Source: DATKBT01 sp035546295 (lineage in GTDB: Bacteria; Acidobacteriota; Thermoanaerobaculia; Multivoradales; Multivoraceae). Taken from it: DNA of 64,000 nt. Below are positions 35,549 through 44,468 of the stretch, piece after piece. The notes under the pieces were generated by a model. The model saw only the letters and a program-made list of their open reading frames with translations, made no database searches and was not told where the DNA came from. A program made the position numbers and the translations under genes. Numbering within the stretch: the first letter of the stretch is position 1; each line of letters starts with the position of its first letter. The stretch covers positions 20,081-84,080 of the forward strand of contig DATKBT010000051.1 of the NCBI GenBank assembly GCA_035546295.1, read 5' to 3'.

Positions 35549-36001
35549 TCAGCGCTCCCGGAGGTCCGCGATCAGCCGCTTCATCTGCTCGATCTCGCGG
35601 CGCTGGGCCTCGATGATCCCGTCGGCGAGCTCGCGGACTCGCGGATCGGAGATTCCTGCTCGCTCGCTGGTGAGGATGGCGATCGAGTGGTGGGGGATCA
35701 TGGCCCGCATGTAGGAGATGTCCTCGACGGTCTCCTGGCTGCGCACCAGGTAGAGCGCGAGCGCGAAGACCAGGGCGGCGCCGGCGAAGATCGCGACGTT
35801 CACGCGGGTGTCGCGGTACATGTCGCGCATGAAGGCGAGCATCACGATCGCCATCGTCGCGCCCATGATCAGGGCCATGTACGCGCGCGTCTCGCTCCAG
35901 GTGGCGTGGTCGAGAGCGTAGGTGTTGAGGTACATCAGTCCGAGCATGACCGCAGTCGAGGTGGCGATCATCGCTGCGAACTTCCGGTAGGACGCCTTCA
36001 C
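35549..36001 (-). CDS. DUF305 membrane-anchored protein
   Basis: 150 residues; GTG 36001 preceded on the minus strand by AAAGGAGATG. Three hydrophobic segments (IATSTAVMLGLMYLNTYAL, ALIMGATMAIVMLAFM, VAIFAGAALVFALALYLV) are followed by the DUF305 ferritin-like helix pair with YMRAMIPHHSIAILTSERAG and IIEAQRREIEQMKRLIADL. The MxxHH plus Glu pattern is the family's presumed metal site. DUF305 proteins are regularly found in copper/silver loci, as here between copB and the second module, but their chemistry is not established. It is convergent with copB, 192 bp away. Confidence 0.9.
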   Translation of the reverse strand: MKASYRKFAAMIATSTAVMLGLMYLNTYALDHATWSETRAYMALIMGATMAIVMLAFMRDMYRDTRVNVAIFAGAALVFALALYLVRSQETVEDISYMRAMIPHHSIAILTSERAGISDPRVRELADGIIEAQRREIEQMKRLIADLRER

Positions 36002-36127
36002 GTTCCCATCTCCTTTCCGAGGGCGACGAGCCTTCGCGAGATCACTTCGAGCAAGAGGCATGCCACCCGGGCGCGGGCGTCCGGCGTTGCGGTGGGCACG
36101 GACGGGAGTACCAGGCCGCGATGGGTG

Positions 36128-36488
36128 ATGGAGTCCGACTCTCCGCCGTCGGTGCGCTTCGACCCTCGGAGCGGGACTCTGTCGAATCCCGTCGGCGAGC
36201 GGCGTCTCAGTCCGAAGGCAGCGGCGGTGCTCGCCCTCTTCGTCGAGCGTCCCGGCGAGGTGGTCTCGAAGGACGAGCTGCTCGCTGCGGTGTGGCCGGA
36301 CGTGGCGGTCGGCGACGACGTCCTCACCACGGTGGTCTACGAGCTGCGCCAGGCGCTGGGTGAGTCCGCGCGGGAGCGTCGCTGCCTCGAGACCCACCCG
36401 GCGCGAGGCCTACGCGCTGCGGGTGCCCCCCCGAGGCGCTGGCGGCGCTCGACCGCCCCTGGCGCCGGGAAGGACTCGAGGGGGTCCG
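36128..36488 (+). pseudogene. Winged-helix (OmpR/CadC-type) regulator, broken
   Basis: ATG 36128 gives VRFDPRSGTLSNPVGERRLS, PKAAAVLALFVERPGEVVSK, DELLAAVWPDVAVGDDVLTT and VVYELRQALGESARERRCLE, a clear C-terminal-OmpR-type DNA-binding domain. Instead of the expected IPRRGYRL block, the frame slips (readable remnants REAYALRVPP and PEALAALDRPWRREGLEGV lie in other frames). It then runs into a csoR/copA fragment at about 36489. It was probably the DNA-binding head of a transcription factor truncated by the same rearrangement. Confidence 0.75.
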
Positions 36489-37291
36489 GCGGTTCAGTCC
36501 AGCCTGCGCGGCGCCGGCGAGGTCGGCGAAGAGGAGCTGCTGGCCCTGGCCGGCGGGCTCGAACGCGCCAGCGAGCATCCGCTCGCCGAGGCGATCGTGC
36601 GTGGCGCCGAGCAGCGCGGGGTGCGGCTCGCCGCGGTCGAGGGCTTCGAGGCGATTACCGGCAAGGGCGTCTTCGGCGAGATCGGCGGTCGGCGGGTTGC
36701 GATCGGCAACGCCGCGATGATGGCCGCGCTGGAGGTCGCGGGCTCGGCACTCGAGGCGCTGCGCCGGCGAGCCGAAGAGCTGCGCGCCGAGGGGCAGACG
36801 GTGATGTTCGTCGCGGTCGACGGCGCGCCGGCCGGCCTGGTCGGCGTCGCCGATCCGATCAAGGAGACCACTCCCCAGGCGATTGCCGAGCTGCACGAGG
36901 CGGGGCTGCGAGTGGTGATGTTGACCGGCGACAGCCGCGGCACGGCGGAGGCGGTGGCGGGGCAGCTCGGCATCGACGAGGTGCGCGCCGAGGTGCTGCC
37001 CGACCAAAAGGCCGCAGCGGTCTCCGAGCTCCAGGAGCGGGGCGCGGTGGTGGCGATGACCGGGGACGGCGTCAACGACGCGCCGGCGCTCGCCCGCGCC
37101 GACGTCGGCATCGCGATGGGTACCGGCGCCGACGTCGCGATGGAGAGCGCTCCGGTGACCAGGTGAAGGGCGACCTGCGCGGCATCCTGCGCGCCCGCCG
37201 GCTGTCGTCGGCGACGGTGCGCAACATCCGGTAGAACCTGTTCTTCGCCTTCGTCTACAACGCGCTCGGCGTGCCGCTGGCGGCCGGTGTC
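36489..37291 (+). pseudogene. csoR'-'copA deletion fusion, decayed second copper pump
   Basis: DNA at 36489-36524 matches csoR (AVQSSLRGAGEV). It passes without a break, at a shared GCGCCGGCGAgGTC segment, into the CopA nucleotide-binding domain: LERASEHPLAEAIVRGAEQR, FEAITGKGVFGEIGG, MLTGDSRGTAEAVAGQLGID, MTGDGVNDAPALARADVGIA. Compared with the intact copy, about 1.8 kb (end of csoR to DKTGT) is missing. Further damage: a one-base loss at about 37160 (gtgaccaggtgaag), a TAG in place of the Gln codon (atccggtagaac) and truncation after VPLAAGVL at 37291. Not functional. Confidence 0.93.
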
Positions 37292-37318
37292 CTCGGGATT
37301 GATAAGGTGCAAAGTGTG

Positions 37319-37726
37319 ATGAGCGACTCGACCCTCTCCCGGCGAGTCTACGCCCTGCTCTGCCTGGCCGTCCTCGCGTCGGCGGGCACCGCATCGCTGG
37401 GCGCCGTGGCGATCACGGGAGGCGAAGGGTGCCGCACCGTGGAGCACGAAAGTCCCCCGGCGGAGTCGGCCCATCACTGCCTCCCGGTGAGGCCGCCGAG
37501 CCTGGAGGCGTGCCGCAGCGCGCCGTGCTGCGCGCTGGCGCCCGCATCGGAGAACGATGGTCAGGGTGCGGTCGTCTCCTCGCCGGCCGGCGGCGAGCCC
37601 GTCTCGCCGCCACCGAGCGCCGAGATCGCGATGGTCCCGGTCCCGCCGCCCCACGTGGTCGAGCCCGAGGCCAGCCCACCCTCGGGTCGCCAGCGCCTCG
37701 CGCTCCAGGCACGACTGCTGATCTGA
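37319..37726 (+). CDS. Small secreted Cys/His protein, copy B, before cusCBA
   Basis: 135 residues, ATG 37319 (GTG 37316 in frame). Signal segment YALLCLAVLASAGTASLGAV, then ITGGEGCRTVEHES, SAHHCLPVRPPSLEACRSAP followed by CC and ALAP, a Pro/Ser-rich middle and GRQRLALQARLLI. It is the clear paralogue of the 24807 protein (shared HxC, AC, APCC, LAP and C-terminus). It begins right behind the decayed copA copy and 68 bp before the tolC-type gene. A periplasmic metal carrier or sink for the efflux system is the simplest inference; no characterised family is recognised. Confidence 0.75.
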   Translation: MSDSTLSRRVYALLCLAVLASAGTASLGAVAITGGEGCRTVEHESPPAESAHHCLPVRPPSLEACRSAPCCALAPASENDGQGAVVSSPAGGEPVSPPPSAEIAMVPVPPPHVVEPEASPPSGRQRLALQARLLI

Positions 37727-37794
37727 GCTCCGCCAGTTGATGGACGTCCGCCGTCGGAGGACCGACGGCGTGCCCCGACTGGAAAGGAGCTGTC

Positions 37795-39258
37795 ATGTCC
37801 TCGTCGAACCCGTCCGGCGACCTTTCGCGCCGGCGCCCGCGGCCGATTCCTGCCGCCATCCTCGTTCTCGGCCTGCTCGCGGGTCCCGCCTCCGCCTGGC
37901 CTCGTGGAGTGGTTGCGTGGGGGCCCCTGGTCCAAGAATCCAGCAGGTCGAGCCAGCCGGCTGATCCCTCCGCTGGAAGCGACGAGGACGTGCCGGTCGA
38001 CGGCCCCGCCTCCGAGCTGATCGCCGCCGCCCACCCCGATGTGGCGCCGGTTCTGCGCGAGGTCCTCGCGCGCAACCCCGAGCTCGCCCGCCTGCGCGCC
38101 GAGGCGCTCGCCGCCGAGGCGGCGATCGTCGGCGCCGCCTCGTGGCCCGATCCGATGGCGTCGCTCACCGCCTTCGCGCTCACCCCCGAGACGCGCGTCG
38201 GGGCGCAGCGCTGGAGCGTCTGGGTCCAGCAGCGCTTCCCGTGGTTCGGCAAGCTCGCACTGCGCGAGCAACAGGCCGCCGCGCGCGCGGTCGCCGCCAG
38301 GCTGATGGTCGAGGCGCGAGCGCTCGAACTGGTCACCGAGTCTCGCGCGCTGCTCTGGGAGCTCTCCTACCTCACCGTGCAGGAGGAGATCCTGCGGACC
38401 GACCGGGCGACCCTGGAGCGTTACGAGGAGCTTGCCCGAGCCCGCTACGCGTCGGGCGTCGGCCTGCAGCAGGCGGTGGTCAAGCTCCAGGCCGAGATCA
38501 CGCGGATCGACGAGCGCCTGGTCGAGGTGGGCGCTCGCCGGCGCTCGATGAGCGCGCGCCTGGCGGCGCTGCGCGGCGGGGGCGAGCACGAGCCCGTACC
38601 ACTGCCTCCACTCGAGCTCCGCGAGGCGCAGCGGCTGCCGTCCCTCACCGAGCTGACCGCCGCGGCGCTCGTCGGTCGCCCCGAGGTCGCCCTCACCCGC
38701 GCGCTGATCGACGCCGCCGAGGCGGCGGTCGAGCTGGCGAGGAAGGAGTACCGCCCCGATCTCACTCTGGGCGTGGCCTACACTGCGGTCTCCGGCCGCG
38801 ACGACGCCGCCGGGCGGCTCAACCCGCCCGAGGGCAACGGCGACGACATCCTCGGCGTCAGCGTCAGCGTGCCGCTGCCGGTGTGGCGACGGCGCCTCGA
38901 GTCCGGCGTCGAGACCGCTGCGGCGCAGCGCTCGGCGGTGGAGCGGGGGCTCGAGGTCCTCGCCGTCGCCTACGAGCGCGACCTCGGCGACCTGCTCGCC
39001 CGCCTCGAGGGGGTCGAGCGCCAGCTCGAGCTGATCGAGGACCTGCTGATTGTGCAGGCGGAGGAATCGCTGCGCTCCGCCGAGGTCGCGTACGCCTCCG
39101 GCTCGGTCGGTGCGCTCGACCTGCTCGACGCCGAGCGGACCCTGCTCAATGCCCGCATCTCGGCCGCGCGGCTGCGCGCCGACCTGCTGGTCACCCTGGC
39201 CCGCATCGAGGGGGCAGTCGGTGCTCCCCTGCTCACGCTTCCGGAGAACCAGCCATGA
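37795..39258 (+). CDS. cusC: TolC-family outer membrane factor of a heavy-metal RND system
   Basis: 487 residues; ATG 37795 after GGAAAGGAGCTGTC. Signal peptide (PIPAAILVLGLLAGPASA), then the two-fold OEP pattern: LREVLARNPELARLRAEALA, WPDPMASLTAFALTPETRVG, QRFPWFGKLALREQQAAARA, and in the second half LVGRPEVALTRALIDAAEAA, YRPDLTLGVAYTAVSGRDD, GVSVSVPLPVWRRRLESG and AEVAYASGSVGALDLLDAER. It forms the outer-membrane channel and periplasmic tunnel for CusBA-type export. Its stop overlaps the cusB start by four bases. Confidence 0.92.
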   Translation: MSSSNPSGDLSRRRPRPIPAAILVLGLLAGPASAWPRGVVAWGPLVQESSRSSQPADPSAGSDEDVPVDGPASELIAAAHPDVAPVLREVLARNPELARLRAEALAAEAAIVGAASWPDPMASLTAFALTPETRVGAQRWSVWVQQRFPWFGKLALREQQAAARAVAARLMVEARALELVTESRALLWELSYLTVQEEILRTDRATLERYEELARARYASGVGLQQAVVKLQAEITRIDERLVEVGARRRSMSARLAALRGGGEHEPVPLPPLELREAQRLPSLTELTAAALVGRPEVALTRALIDAAEAAVELARKEYRPDLTLGVAYTAVSGRDDAAGRLNPPEGNGDDILGVSVSVPLPVWRRRLESGVETAAAQRSAVERGLEVLAVAYERDLGDLLARLEGVERQLELIEDLLIVQAEESLRSAEVAYASGSVGALDLLDAERTLLNARISAARLRADLLVTLARIEGAVGAPLLTLPENQP

Positions 39259-41102
39259 ACGAGAACAGCTCGCGAGTCGATCCCGCCGGGACCGATCCCC
39301 CCGCGCCCGACGACCCCGACCGCGATGCCCCCGCGACCGCGCGGCCCGACGACGTCGCCGGCGAGACCATCTCCGACGATGCTGGCGAGCCGGCGCCCCA
39401 CTGGATGGAGCGGGGGAGCGGGGGTGGGGGCGGACTGCGCGCCCTCGCCTGGACCGTCGTCGGTCTGATCCTCGGCGCCGTCCTCTTTCTCGACCCGCTC
39501 GGCATCCACCCGGTCGACGGCTGGCTGCAGGGCGCCCTCGGTCTCGAGCCGGCGGCCGGCGGTGAGCGGCGCGGCGAGCCGCTCTTCTACCGCAACCCGA
39601 TGGACCCGACCATCACCTCGCCGGAGCCGACGAAGGACGAGATGGGCATGGACTACGTTCCGGTCTACGCCGACGAGGCGGGTGGAGGAGGGGCCGCGGG
39701 ACGCGGCGAGCCGCTGTTCTACCGCAACCCGATGGATCCGACGATCACCTCGCCGGAGCCGATCAAGGACGAGATGGGCATGGACTACGTCCCGGTCTAC
39801 GCCGACGAGCTGGGCGAGGCGCAGATGGAGGCGGGCACCGTGGTCATCGACCCGGTGATGGTGCAGAACATGAACGTGGTGACCGCGCTGGTCGAGCGCG
39901 GCGACGTCGAGCGCGCCATCCGAACCGTTGGCTACCTCGACTACGACCAGCAGCGGATGGTCACGGTCACCACCAAGTACCGCGGCTTCATCGAGCGGGT
40001 CTACGTCAACTACGTCGGCGAGCCGGTGCGCGCGGGGCAGCCGCTGTTCGAAATCTACTCGCCCGAGCTGGTGCAGACCCAAGAGGAGCTGCTCTCGGCG
40101 ATCGCCTTCGCCGAGCAGCTGGCGGGCTCGTCCGCGGACTCCCGACGGCGCGCCGAGGCGCTCGCCGAGGCGGCTCGCCAGCGGCTCTCCTACTGGGACA
40201 TCGCGCCCGAACAGATCGAGCTCCTCGAGGAGTCCGGCCGCTCGCTGCGCACCCTGACGGTGACCGCGCCCAAGTCCGGCCTGGTCATGAAGCGCATGCC
40301 GGGGCTCGAGGGCATGGCGGCAAGCCCCGGAATGGAGCTCTTCCACATCGCCGACCTGTCGGCGCTGTGGCTCTCCGTCGAGGTGTTCGAGGACCAGCTC
40401 CCGTGGCTGCGGGAGGGCAGCGAGGCGGAGATCACCCTGCCGTACTTCCCGGGCGAGGTGTTCCGGGGGCGGGTGCGCTACGTCGAGCCGCAGGTCAACG
40501 AGGCCACCCGTACGGTCGGTCTGCGCCTCGAGGTGCCCAACCCCGACGGCAAGCTGCGTGCCGGCATGTACGCCACGGTCCGCTTCGCGCCGGTGCTCGC
40601 GCGCGACGTGCTCTCGGTTCCGGCGCAGGCGGTGATCCGCACCGGCGAGCGCAACGTGGTGATCGTGGCGCTGGGCGAAGGGAAGTTCGCGCCGCGCGAC
40701 GTGCTCCTCGGCCCCGAGGGAGACCGCACCGTCGCGGTGCTCTCCGGGATCGCGGCGGGGGAGCGGGTCGTGACCTCGTCACACTTCCTGCTCGACTCGG
40801 AGTCGAACCTGCGTGCTGCCATCCTCGAGCTGCTGCAGCCCGAGGCGGAGCCGGAGAATCACTCCGGGACGGATCACCCGGAGGCCCGCCACTCGGAGAG
40901 GGAGGAGCCGACGGGCGGCGAGTACGGCTCGGGCGACGCGGGGGACAACTCGACGATGGAGCACTCTCCGCGCGAGCCGCCGCGCCGGTCCGACGGCTCG
41001 ATTGACCATGCCGACATGGGCCACGGAGATCGCGTGTCCGCGGGCGAGCCCGTCGGCGCTCCCGTGAAGCGCCGGCACCCGAGCGGGGGAGGAGCGCGCT
41101 GA
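39255..41102 (+). CDS. cusB: RND periplasmic adaptor, CusB-type, with duplicated metal-binding domain
   Basis: 615 residues, ATG 39255. An N-terminal Asp/Pro-rich region, one membrane anchor (LAWTVVGLILGAVLFLDPL), then two tandem copies of the heavy-metal-binding domain (each YRNPMDPTITSPEP, DEMGMDYVPVYADE). The adaptor core follows: MNVVTALVERGDVERAIRTV, YRGFIERVYVNYVGEPVRAG, LFEIYSPELVQTQEELL, VTAPKSGLVMKRMPGLEGMA, and a C-terminal His/Asp-rich tail (NHSGTDHPEARHSE, DGSIDHADMGHGD). The Met/His content fits Cu(I)/Ag(I) delivery to CusA. Stop TGA shares its A with the cusA ATG. Confidence 0.93.
   Translation: MNENSSRVDPAGTDPPAPDDPDRDAPATARPDDVAGETISDDAGEPAPHWMERGSGGGGGLRALAWTVVGLILGAVLFLDPLGIHPVDGWLQGALGLEPAAGGERRGEPLFYRNPMDPTITSPEPTKDEMGMDYVPVYADEAGGGGAAGRGEPLFYRNPMDPTITSPEPIKDEMGMDYVPVYADELGEAQMEAGTVVIDPVMVQNMNVVTALVERGDVERAIRTVGYLDYDQQRMVTVTTKYRGFIERVYVNYVGEPVRAGQPLFEIYSPELVQTQEELLSAIAFAEQLAGSSADSRRRAEALAEAARQRLSYWDIAPEQIELLEESGRSLRTLTVTAPKSGLVMKRMPGLEGMAASPGMELFHIADLSALWLSVEVFEDQLPWLREGSEAEITLPYFPGEVFRGRVRYVEPQVNEATRTVGLRLEVPNPDGKLRAGMYATVRFAPVLARDVLSVPAQAVIRTGERNVVIVALGEGKFAPRDVLLGPEGDRTVAVLSGIAAGERVVTSSHFLLDSESNLRAAILELLQPEAEPENHSGTDHPEARHSEREEPTGGEYGSGDAGDNSTMEHSPREPPRRSDGSIDHADMGHGDRVSAGEPVGAPVKRRHPSGGGAR
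39571..39809 (+). repeat. In-gene duplication of the metal-binding domain DNA
   Basis: The 107-nt segment 39571-39677 is repeated with few changes at 39703-39809, an in-frame offset of 132 nt (44 codons). The near identity suggests a recent duplication that doubled the MDPT/DEMGMDY metal-binding unit. Confidence 0.9.
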
Positions 41103-44100
41103 TGCTCTCTCGCCTCATCGAGTGGTCGCTGCGCAACCCGTTCCTGATGATGGTCGCGCTCGGGTTCTCGATCCTTGCCGGGGTGTGGGCGATCCGCGAC
41201 ATGCGGCTCGACGCGATCCCGGACCTCTCGGACGTCCAGGTGATCGTGTTCACCGAGTTCCCCGGACAGGGGCCGCAGGTGGTCGAGGACCAGGTGACCT
41301 ACCCGATCACCACCAAGATGCTTTCGGTGCCCTACGCCAAGGTGGTGCGCGGCTACTCGTTCTTCGGCTACTCGTTCGTCTACGTGCTGTTCGAAGACGG
41401 TACCGATCTCTACTGGGCACGCTCGCGGGTGCTCGAGTACCTCTCGGCGTTGTCCGCCCAGCTCCCGCGCGGAGTGACGCCGCAGCTCGGCCCCGACGCC
41501 ACCGGCGTCGGCTGGGCGTTCATATACGTGCTCAACTCGGATCGGCGCTCTCTCGCCGAGCTGCGCAGCCTCCAGGACTGGTACCTCAAGTACGCGCTCA
41601 CCGGGGTCGAGGGGGTCTCGGAGGTCGCCTCGATCGGCGGCTTCGTGCGCCAGTACCAGGTCGAGGTCGACCCGGTGAAGCTGCGCGCCTACGACATCCC
41701 GCTGCGGCGTGTGAGCGCCGCCATCCAGCGTTCCAACAACGATGTCGGCGGCCGGCTGATCGAGCTCGCCGAGCGCGAGTACATGGTGCGTGGACGCGGC
41801 TACATCGAGGAGGTGAGCGATCTCGAGCAGGTGGTGCTCGGCTCAGGCCCCGGAGGCACGCCGATCCTGCTGAAGGAGGTCGCTACCGTGGCGATGGGCC
41901 CCGAGATTCGCCGCGGCCTGGCCGAGTGGAATGGGGAGGGCGAGACCGTCGCCGGCATCGTGGTGGTGCGAGCCGGCGCCGACACGCTCGAGACCATCGC
42001 GCGGGTGAAGGAACGCCTCGCCGAGTTGCAGGCCGGGCTTCCCGACGACATCGAGATCGAGATCGCCTACGACCGCAGCGCGCTGATCGAACGGGCGGTC
42101 GCCAACCTGCAGCACACACTGATCGTGGAGTCGATCATCGTGGGGCTGGTGTGCGTGGTATTCCTCTTCCACTTCCGCTCGGCGATGGTGGCGATCATCT
42201 CGATCCCGGTGTCGATCCTGATCGCCTTCTTCGTCATGCGCCTCCAGGGGCTGGGCGCCAACATCATGTCGCTGGGCGGCATCGCGATCTCGATCGGCGT
42301 GCTGGTCGACGCCGCGATCATCATGGTGGAGAACGCCCACAAGCACTACGAGGAGTGGCGGGGGAAGCGCTCCCACTTCGAGATCATCCTGCGCTCGGCG
42401 CAGGAGGTGGGGCCGACGCTGTTCTTCACCCTGCTGGTGATCACCGTCTCGTTCATGCCGGTATTCACCCTCGAGGCGCAGGAGGGGCGACTGTTCAAGC
42501 CGCTCGCCTTCACCAAGACCTGGTCGATGGCGGCGTCGGCGATCGTCGCGGTGACCGTGCTCCCGGTGCTCATGCTCTGGCTCGTGCGCGGGCGGATCCG
42601 CAGCGAGGCGCGCCACCCGGTGTCGCGCTTCCTGATCGCGCTCTACACGCCGCTCCTGCGGTGGTCCCTCCGCTGGCGCTGGCCGCTGATCGTGGCCAGC
42701 GTGCTGGTGGTGGCGGTGACCTGGGTGCCGGCGAAGCGGCTGGGCTCGGAGTTCATGCCGCCACTGTGGGAGGGGGACCTGCTCTACATGCCCAGTACCT
42801 TCCCTGGAATATCGATCACCAAGGCCAAGGAGCTGCTCCAGCAGACCGACAAGATCCTGCGCACGTTCCCCGAAGTGCGCTCGGTGTTCGGCAAGGCGGG
42901 GCGAGCCGAGACCGCGACCGACCCGGCGCCGCTGTCGATGGTGGAGACCACGATCGTGCTGGAGGATCCGTCCCGTTGGCGCCCTGGGGTGACCAAGGAC
43001 AAGCTGATCGAGGAGATGGATCGTGCCCTCCAATTCCCGGGGGTCACCAATGCCTGGACCATGCCGATCAAGACCCGCACCGACATGCTGTCGACCGGCA
43101 TCAAGACCCCGGTCGGGATCAAGATCGGCGGCCCCGATCTACGCGAGTTGGAGCGTCTCGGACGCGAGGTCGAGGCGGTGGTCAAGGAGCTCCCGGGCAC
43201 GCTCACCGCCTTCTCGGAACGGGTCATGGGGGGCAACTACTTCGACTTCGAGATCGACCGCTCGGCGGCGGCGCGGTACGGGCTCACGGTGGGCGACGTG
43301 CAGGACGTGATCCAGTCGGCGATCGGCGGCATGAACGTGTCGTGGACGGTCGAGGGGCTGGAGCGCTACCCGATCAACGTGCGCTACCCGCGCGAGCTTC
43401 GCGACAGCGCCGAGCGGGTGCGCGAGATCCTGGTGGCGACGCCGTCGGGCTTGCAGGTCCCACTCGGCCAGCTCGCCACCCTCGACCTGCACCAGGGGCC
43501 GCCCGGGATCAAGTCCGAGAACGCTCGGCCCAACGCCTGGGTGTTCGTCGACCTGCGCGGCATCGACATCGGCTCGTGGGTGGAGCGCGCCCGACGAGAA
43601 GTCGCCGAGCGCGTTGAGCTGCCGGCCGGCTACACCATCTTCTGGTCCGGCCAATACGAGTACATGCAGCGGGCGCGCGCCCGCCTGCTCGTCATCGTGC
43701 CGCTCACCCTGTTTCTGATCTTCCTCATCCTGTACGTCCACCTGAAGTCGGTCGTCAAGACCGCGATCGTCCTGCTCGCGGTGCCGTTCGCGCTGGTCGG
43801 CTCGGTGTGGCTGCTCTTCGCGCTCGGCTACAACTGGTCGATCGCGGTGTGGGTGGGGATGATCGCGCTCGCCGGGCTGGCGGCGGAGACCGGTGTGGTG
43901 ATGCTGCTCTACCTCGATCTGGCGTGGGACCAGTGGCGGCGCGACGAGATGCGCGGCGGGTTCGCCGGGCTGGCTGACGCGGTCGAGCACGGAGCGGTCA
44001 AGCGCATTCGGCCCAAGATGATGACCGTGCTCGCCACCCTGCTGGCTCTGGCGCCGATTCTGTGGTCGACCGGCACCGGCTCGGACGTCATGCGGCGGAT

Positions 44101-44254
44101 CGCGGCGCCGATGGTGGGCGGCGTGGTGACCAGCTTCGCCAGCGAGCTGGTGGTGTTCCCGGCGGTCTATTTCATATGGCGCGCGTGGCAGTGGCGGCGG
44201 GAGGCGAAGGCGCGACGCGATTTCGATACGGACCTGGTGGCGGCCGGGGGCTAG
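41102..44254 (+). CDS. cusA: Heavy-metal efflux RND permease, CusA-type
   Basis: 1050 residues, the normal HME-RND length. Start MLSRLIEWSLRNPFLMMVAL; twelve transmembrane helices in two sets. The HME signature IGVLVDAAIIMVENAHKHYE lies in helix 4 region, followed by EEWRGKRSHFEIILRSAQEV. Porter-domain Met positions known from E. coli CusA are kept in context: LLYMPSTFPGISITKAKELL, LSMVETTIVLEDPSRW, TMPIKTRTDMLSTGIKTPVG. This supports Cu(I)/Ag(I) rather than Zn/Co/Cd. It takes metal from CusB or the periplasm and drives it through the TolC-type channel with proton motive force. Last gene of the cusCBA operon. Confidence 0.95.
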   Translation: MLSRLIEWSLRNPFLMMVALGFSILAGVWAIRDMRLDAIPDLSDVQVIVFTEFPGQGPQVVEDQVTYPITTKMLSVPYAKVVRGYSFFGYSFVYVLFEDGTDLYWARSRVLEYLSALSAQLPRGVTPQLGPDATGVGWAFIYVLNSDRRSLAELRSLQDWYLKYALTGVEGVSEVASIGGFVRQYQVEVDPVKLRAYDIPLRRVSAAIQRSNNDVGGRLIELAEREYMVRGRGYIEEVSDLEQVVLGSGPGGTPILLKEVATVAMGPEIRRGLAEWNGEGETVAGIVVVRAGADTLETIARVKERLAELQAGLPDDIEIEIAYDRSALIERAVANLQHTLIVESIIVGLVCVVFLFHFRSAMVAIISIPVSILIAFFVMRLQGLGANIMSLGGIAISIGVLVDAAIIMVENAHKHYEEWRGKRSHFEIILRSAQEVGPTLFFTLLVITVSFMPVFTLEAQEGRLFKPLAFTKTWSMAASAIVAVTVLPVLMLWLVRGRIRSEARHPVSRFLIALYTPLLRWSLRWRWPLIVASVLVVAVTWVPAKRLGSEFMPPLWEGDLLYMPSTFPGISITKAKELLQQTDKILRTFPEVRSVFGKAGRAETATDPAPLSMVETTIVLEDPSRWRPGVTKDKLIEEMDRALQFPGVTNAWTMPIKTRTDMLSTGIKTPVGIKIGGPDLRELERLGREVEAVVKELPGTLTAFSERVMGGNYFDFEIDRSAAARYGLTVGDVQDVIQSAIGGMNVSWTVEGLERYPINVRYPRELRDSAERVREILVATPSGLQVPLGQLATLDLHQGPPGIKSENARPNAWVFVDLRGIDIGSWVERARREVAERVELPAGYTIFWSGQYEYMQRARARLLVIVPLTLFLIFLILYVHLKSVVKTAIVLLAVPFALVGSVWLLFALGYNWSIAVWVGMIALAGLAAETGVVMLLYLDLAWDQWRRDEMRGGFAGLADAVEHGAVKRIRPKMMTVLATLLALAPILWSTGTGSDVMRRIAAPMVGGVVTSFASELVVFPAVYFIWRAWQWRREAKARRDFDTDLVAAGG

Positions 44255-44265
44255 GTCGACTAGGC

Positions 44266-44389
44266 CAACGAGCACACACTCCGCTGAGGCCCGAAGGGCC
44301 GGAGGCGGAGAAGAACCTCGGTCCCGCGCTTGCGCGGGACCAACGAGCACACTCCGCTGAGGCCCGAAGGGCCGGAGGCGGAGAAGAAC
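44266..44389 (+). repeat. Repeat-hairpin-repeat element behind cusA
   Basis: A 49-51 bp unit (starting caacgagcac, containing ggcccgaagggcc and ending aagaac) occurs at 44266-44316 and 44341-44389. Between them is a perfect 9-bp stem GTCCCGCGC-TT-GCGCGGGAC (44321-44340). Each unit can also fold on GGCCC-gaa-GGGCC inside CCGC/GCGG. The whole is a triple hairpin that could terminate the cusCBA transcript. Confidence 0.85.
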
Positions 44390-44394
44390 ATGGG

Positions 44395-44468
44395 CTAGCG
44401 GGCTCGTGGTATGAGCTCACCTCGCTTTCGCGGCTCGTTGGGGAGTGGTCAACCCACGAGCCCGCTAG
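44395..44468. repeat. 15-bp perfect inverted repeat over the GDPD stop codon
   Basis: CTAGCGGGCTCGTGG (44395-44409) and CCACGAGCCCGCTAG (44454-44468) with a 44-nt loop. The right arm contains the minus-strand TAG stop of the GDPD gene (44465-44467). It has no T-run, but could protect or terminate transcripts from both sides. Confidence 0.85.

Noticed and set aside
36128..37234. A single fusion gene of winged-helix regulator and P-type ATPase (515-codon frame)
   Set aside because: That frame is Arg/Gly noise over the ATPase part; the ATPase reads in another frame. The arrangement is explained by deletion and decay.
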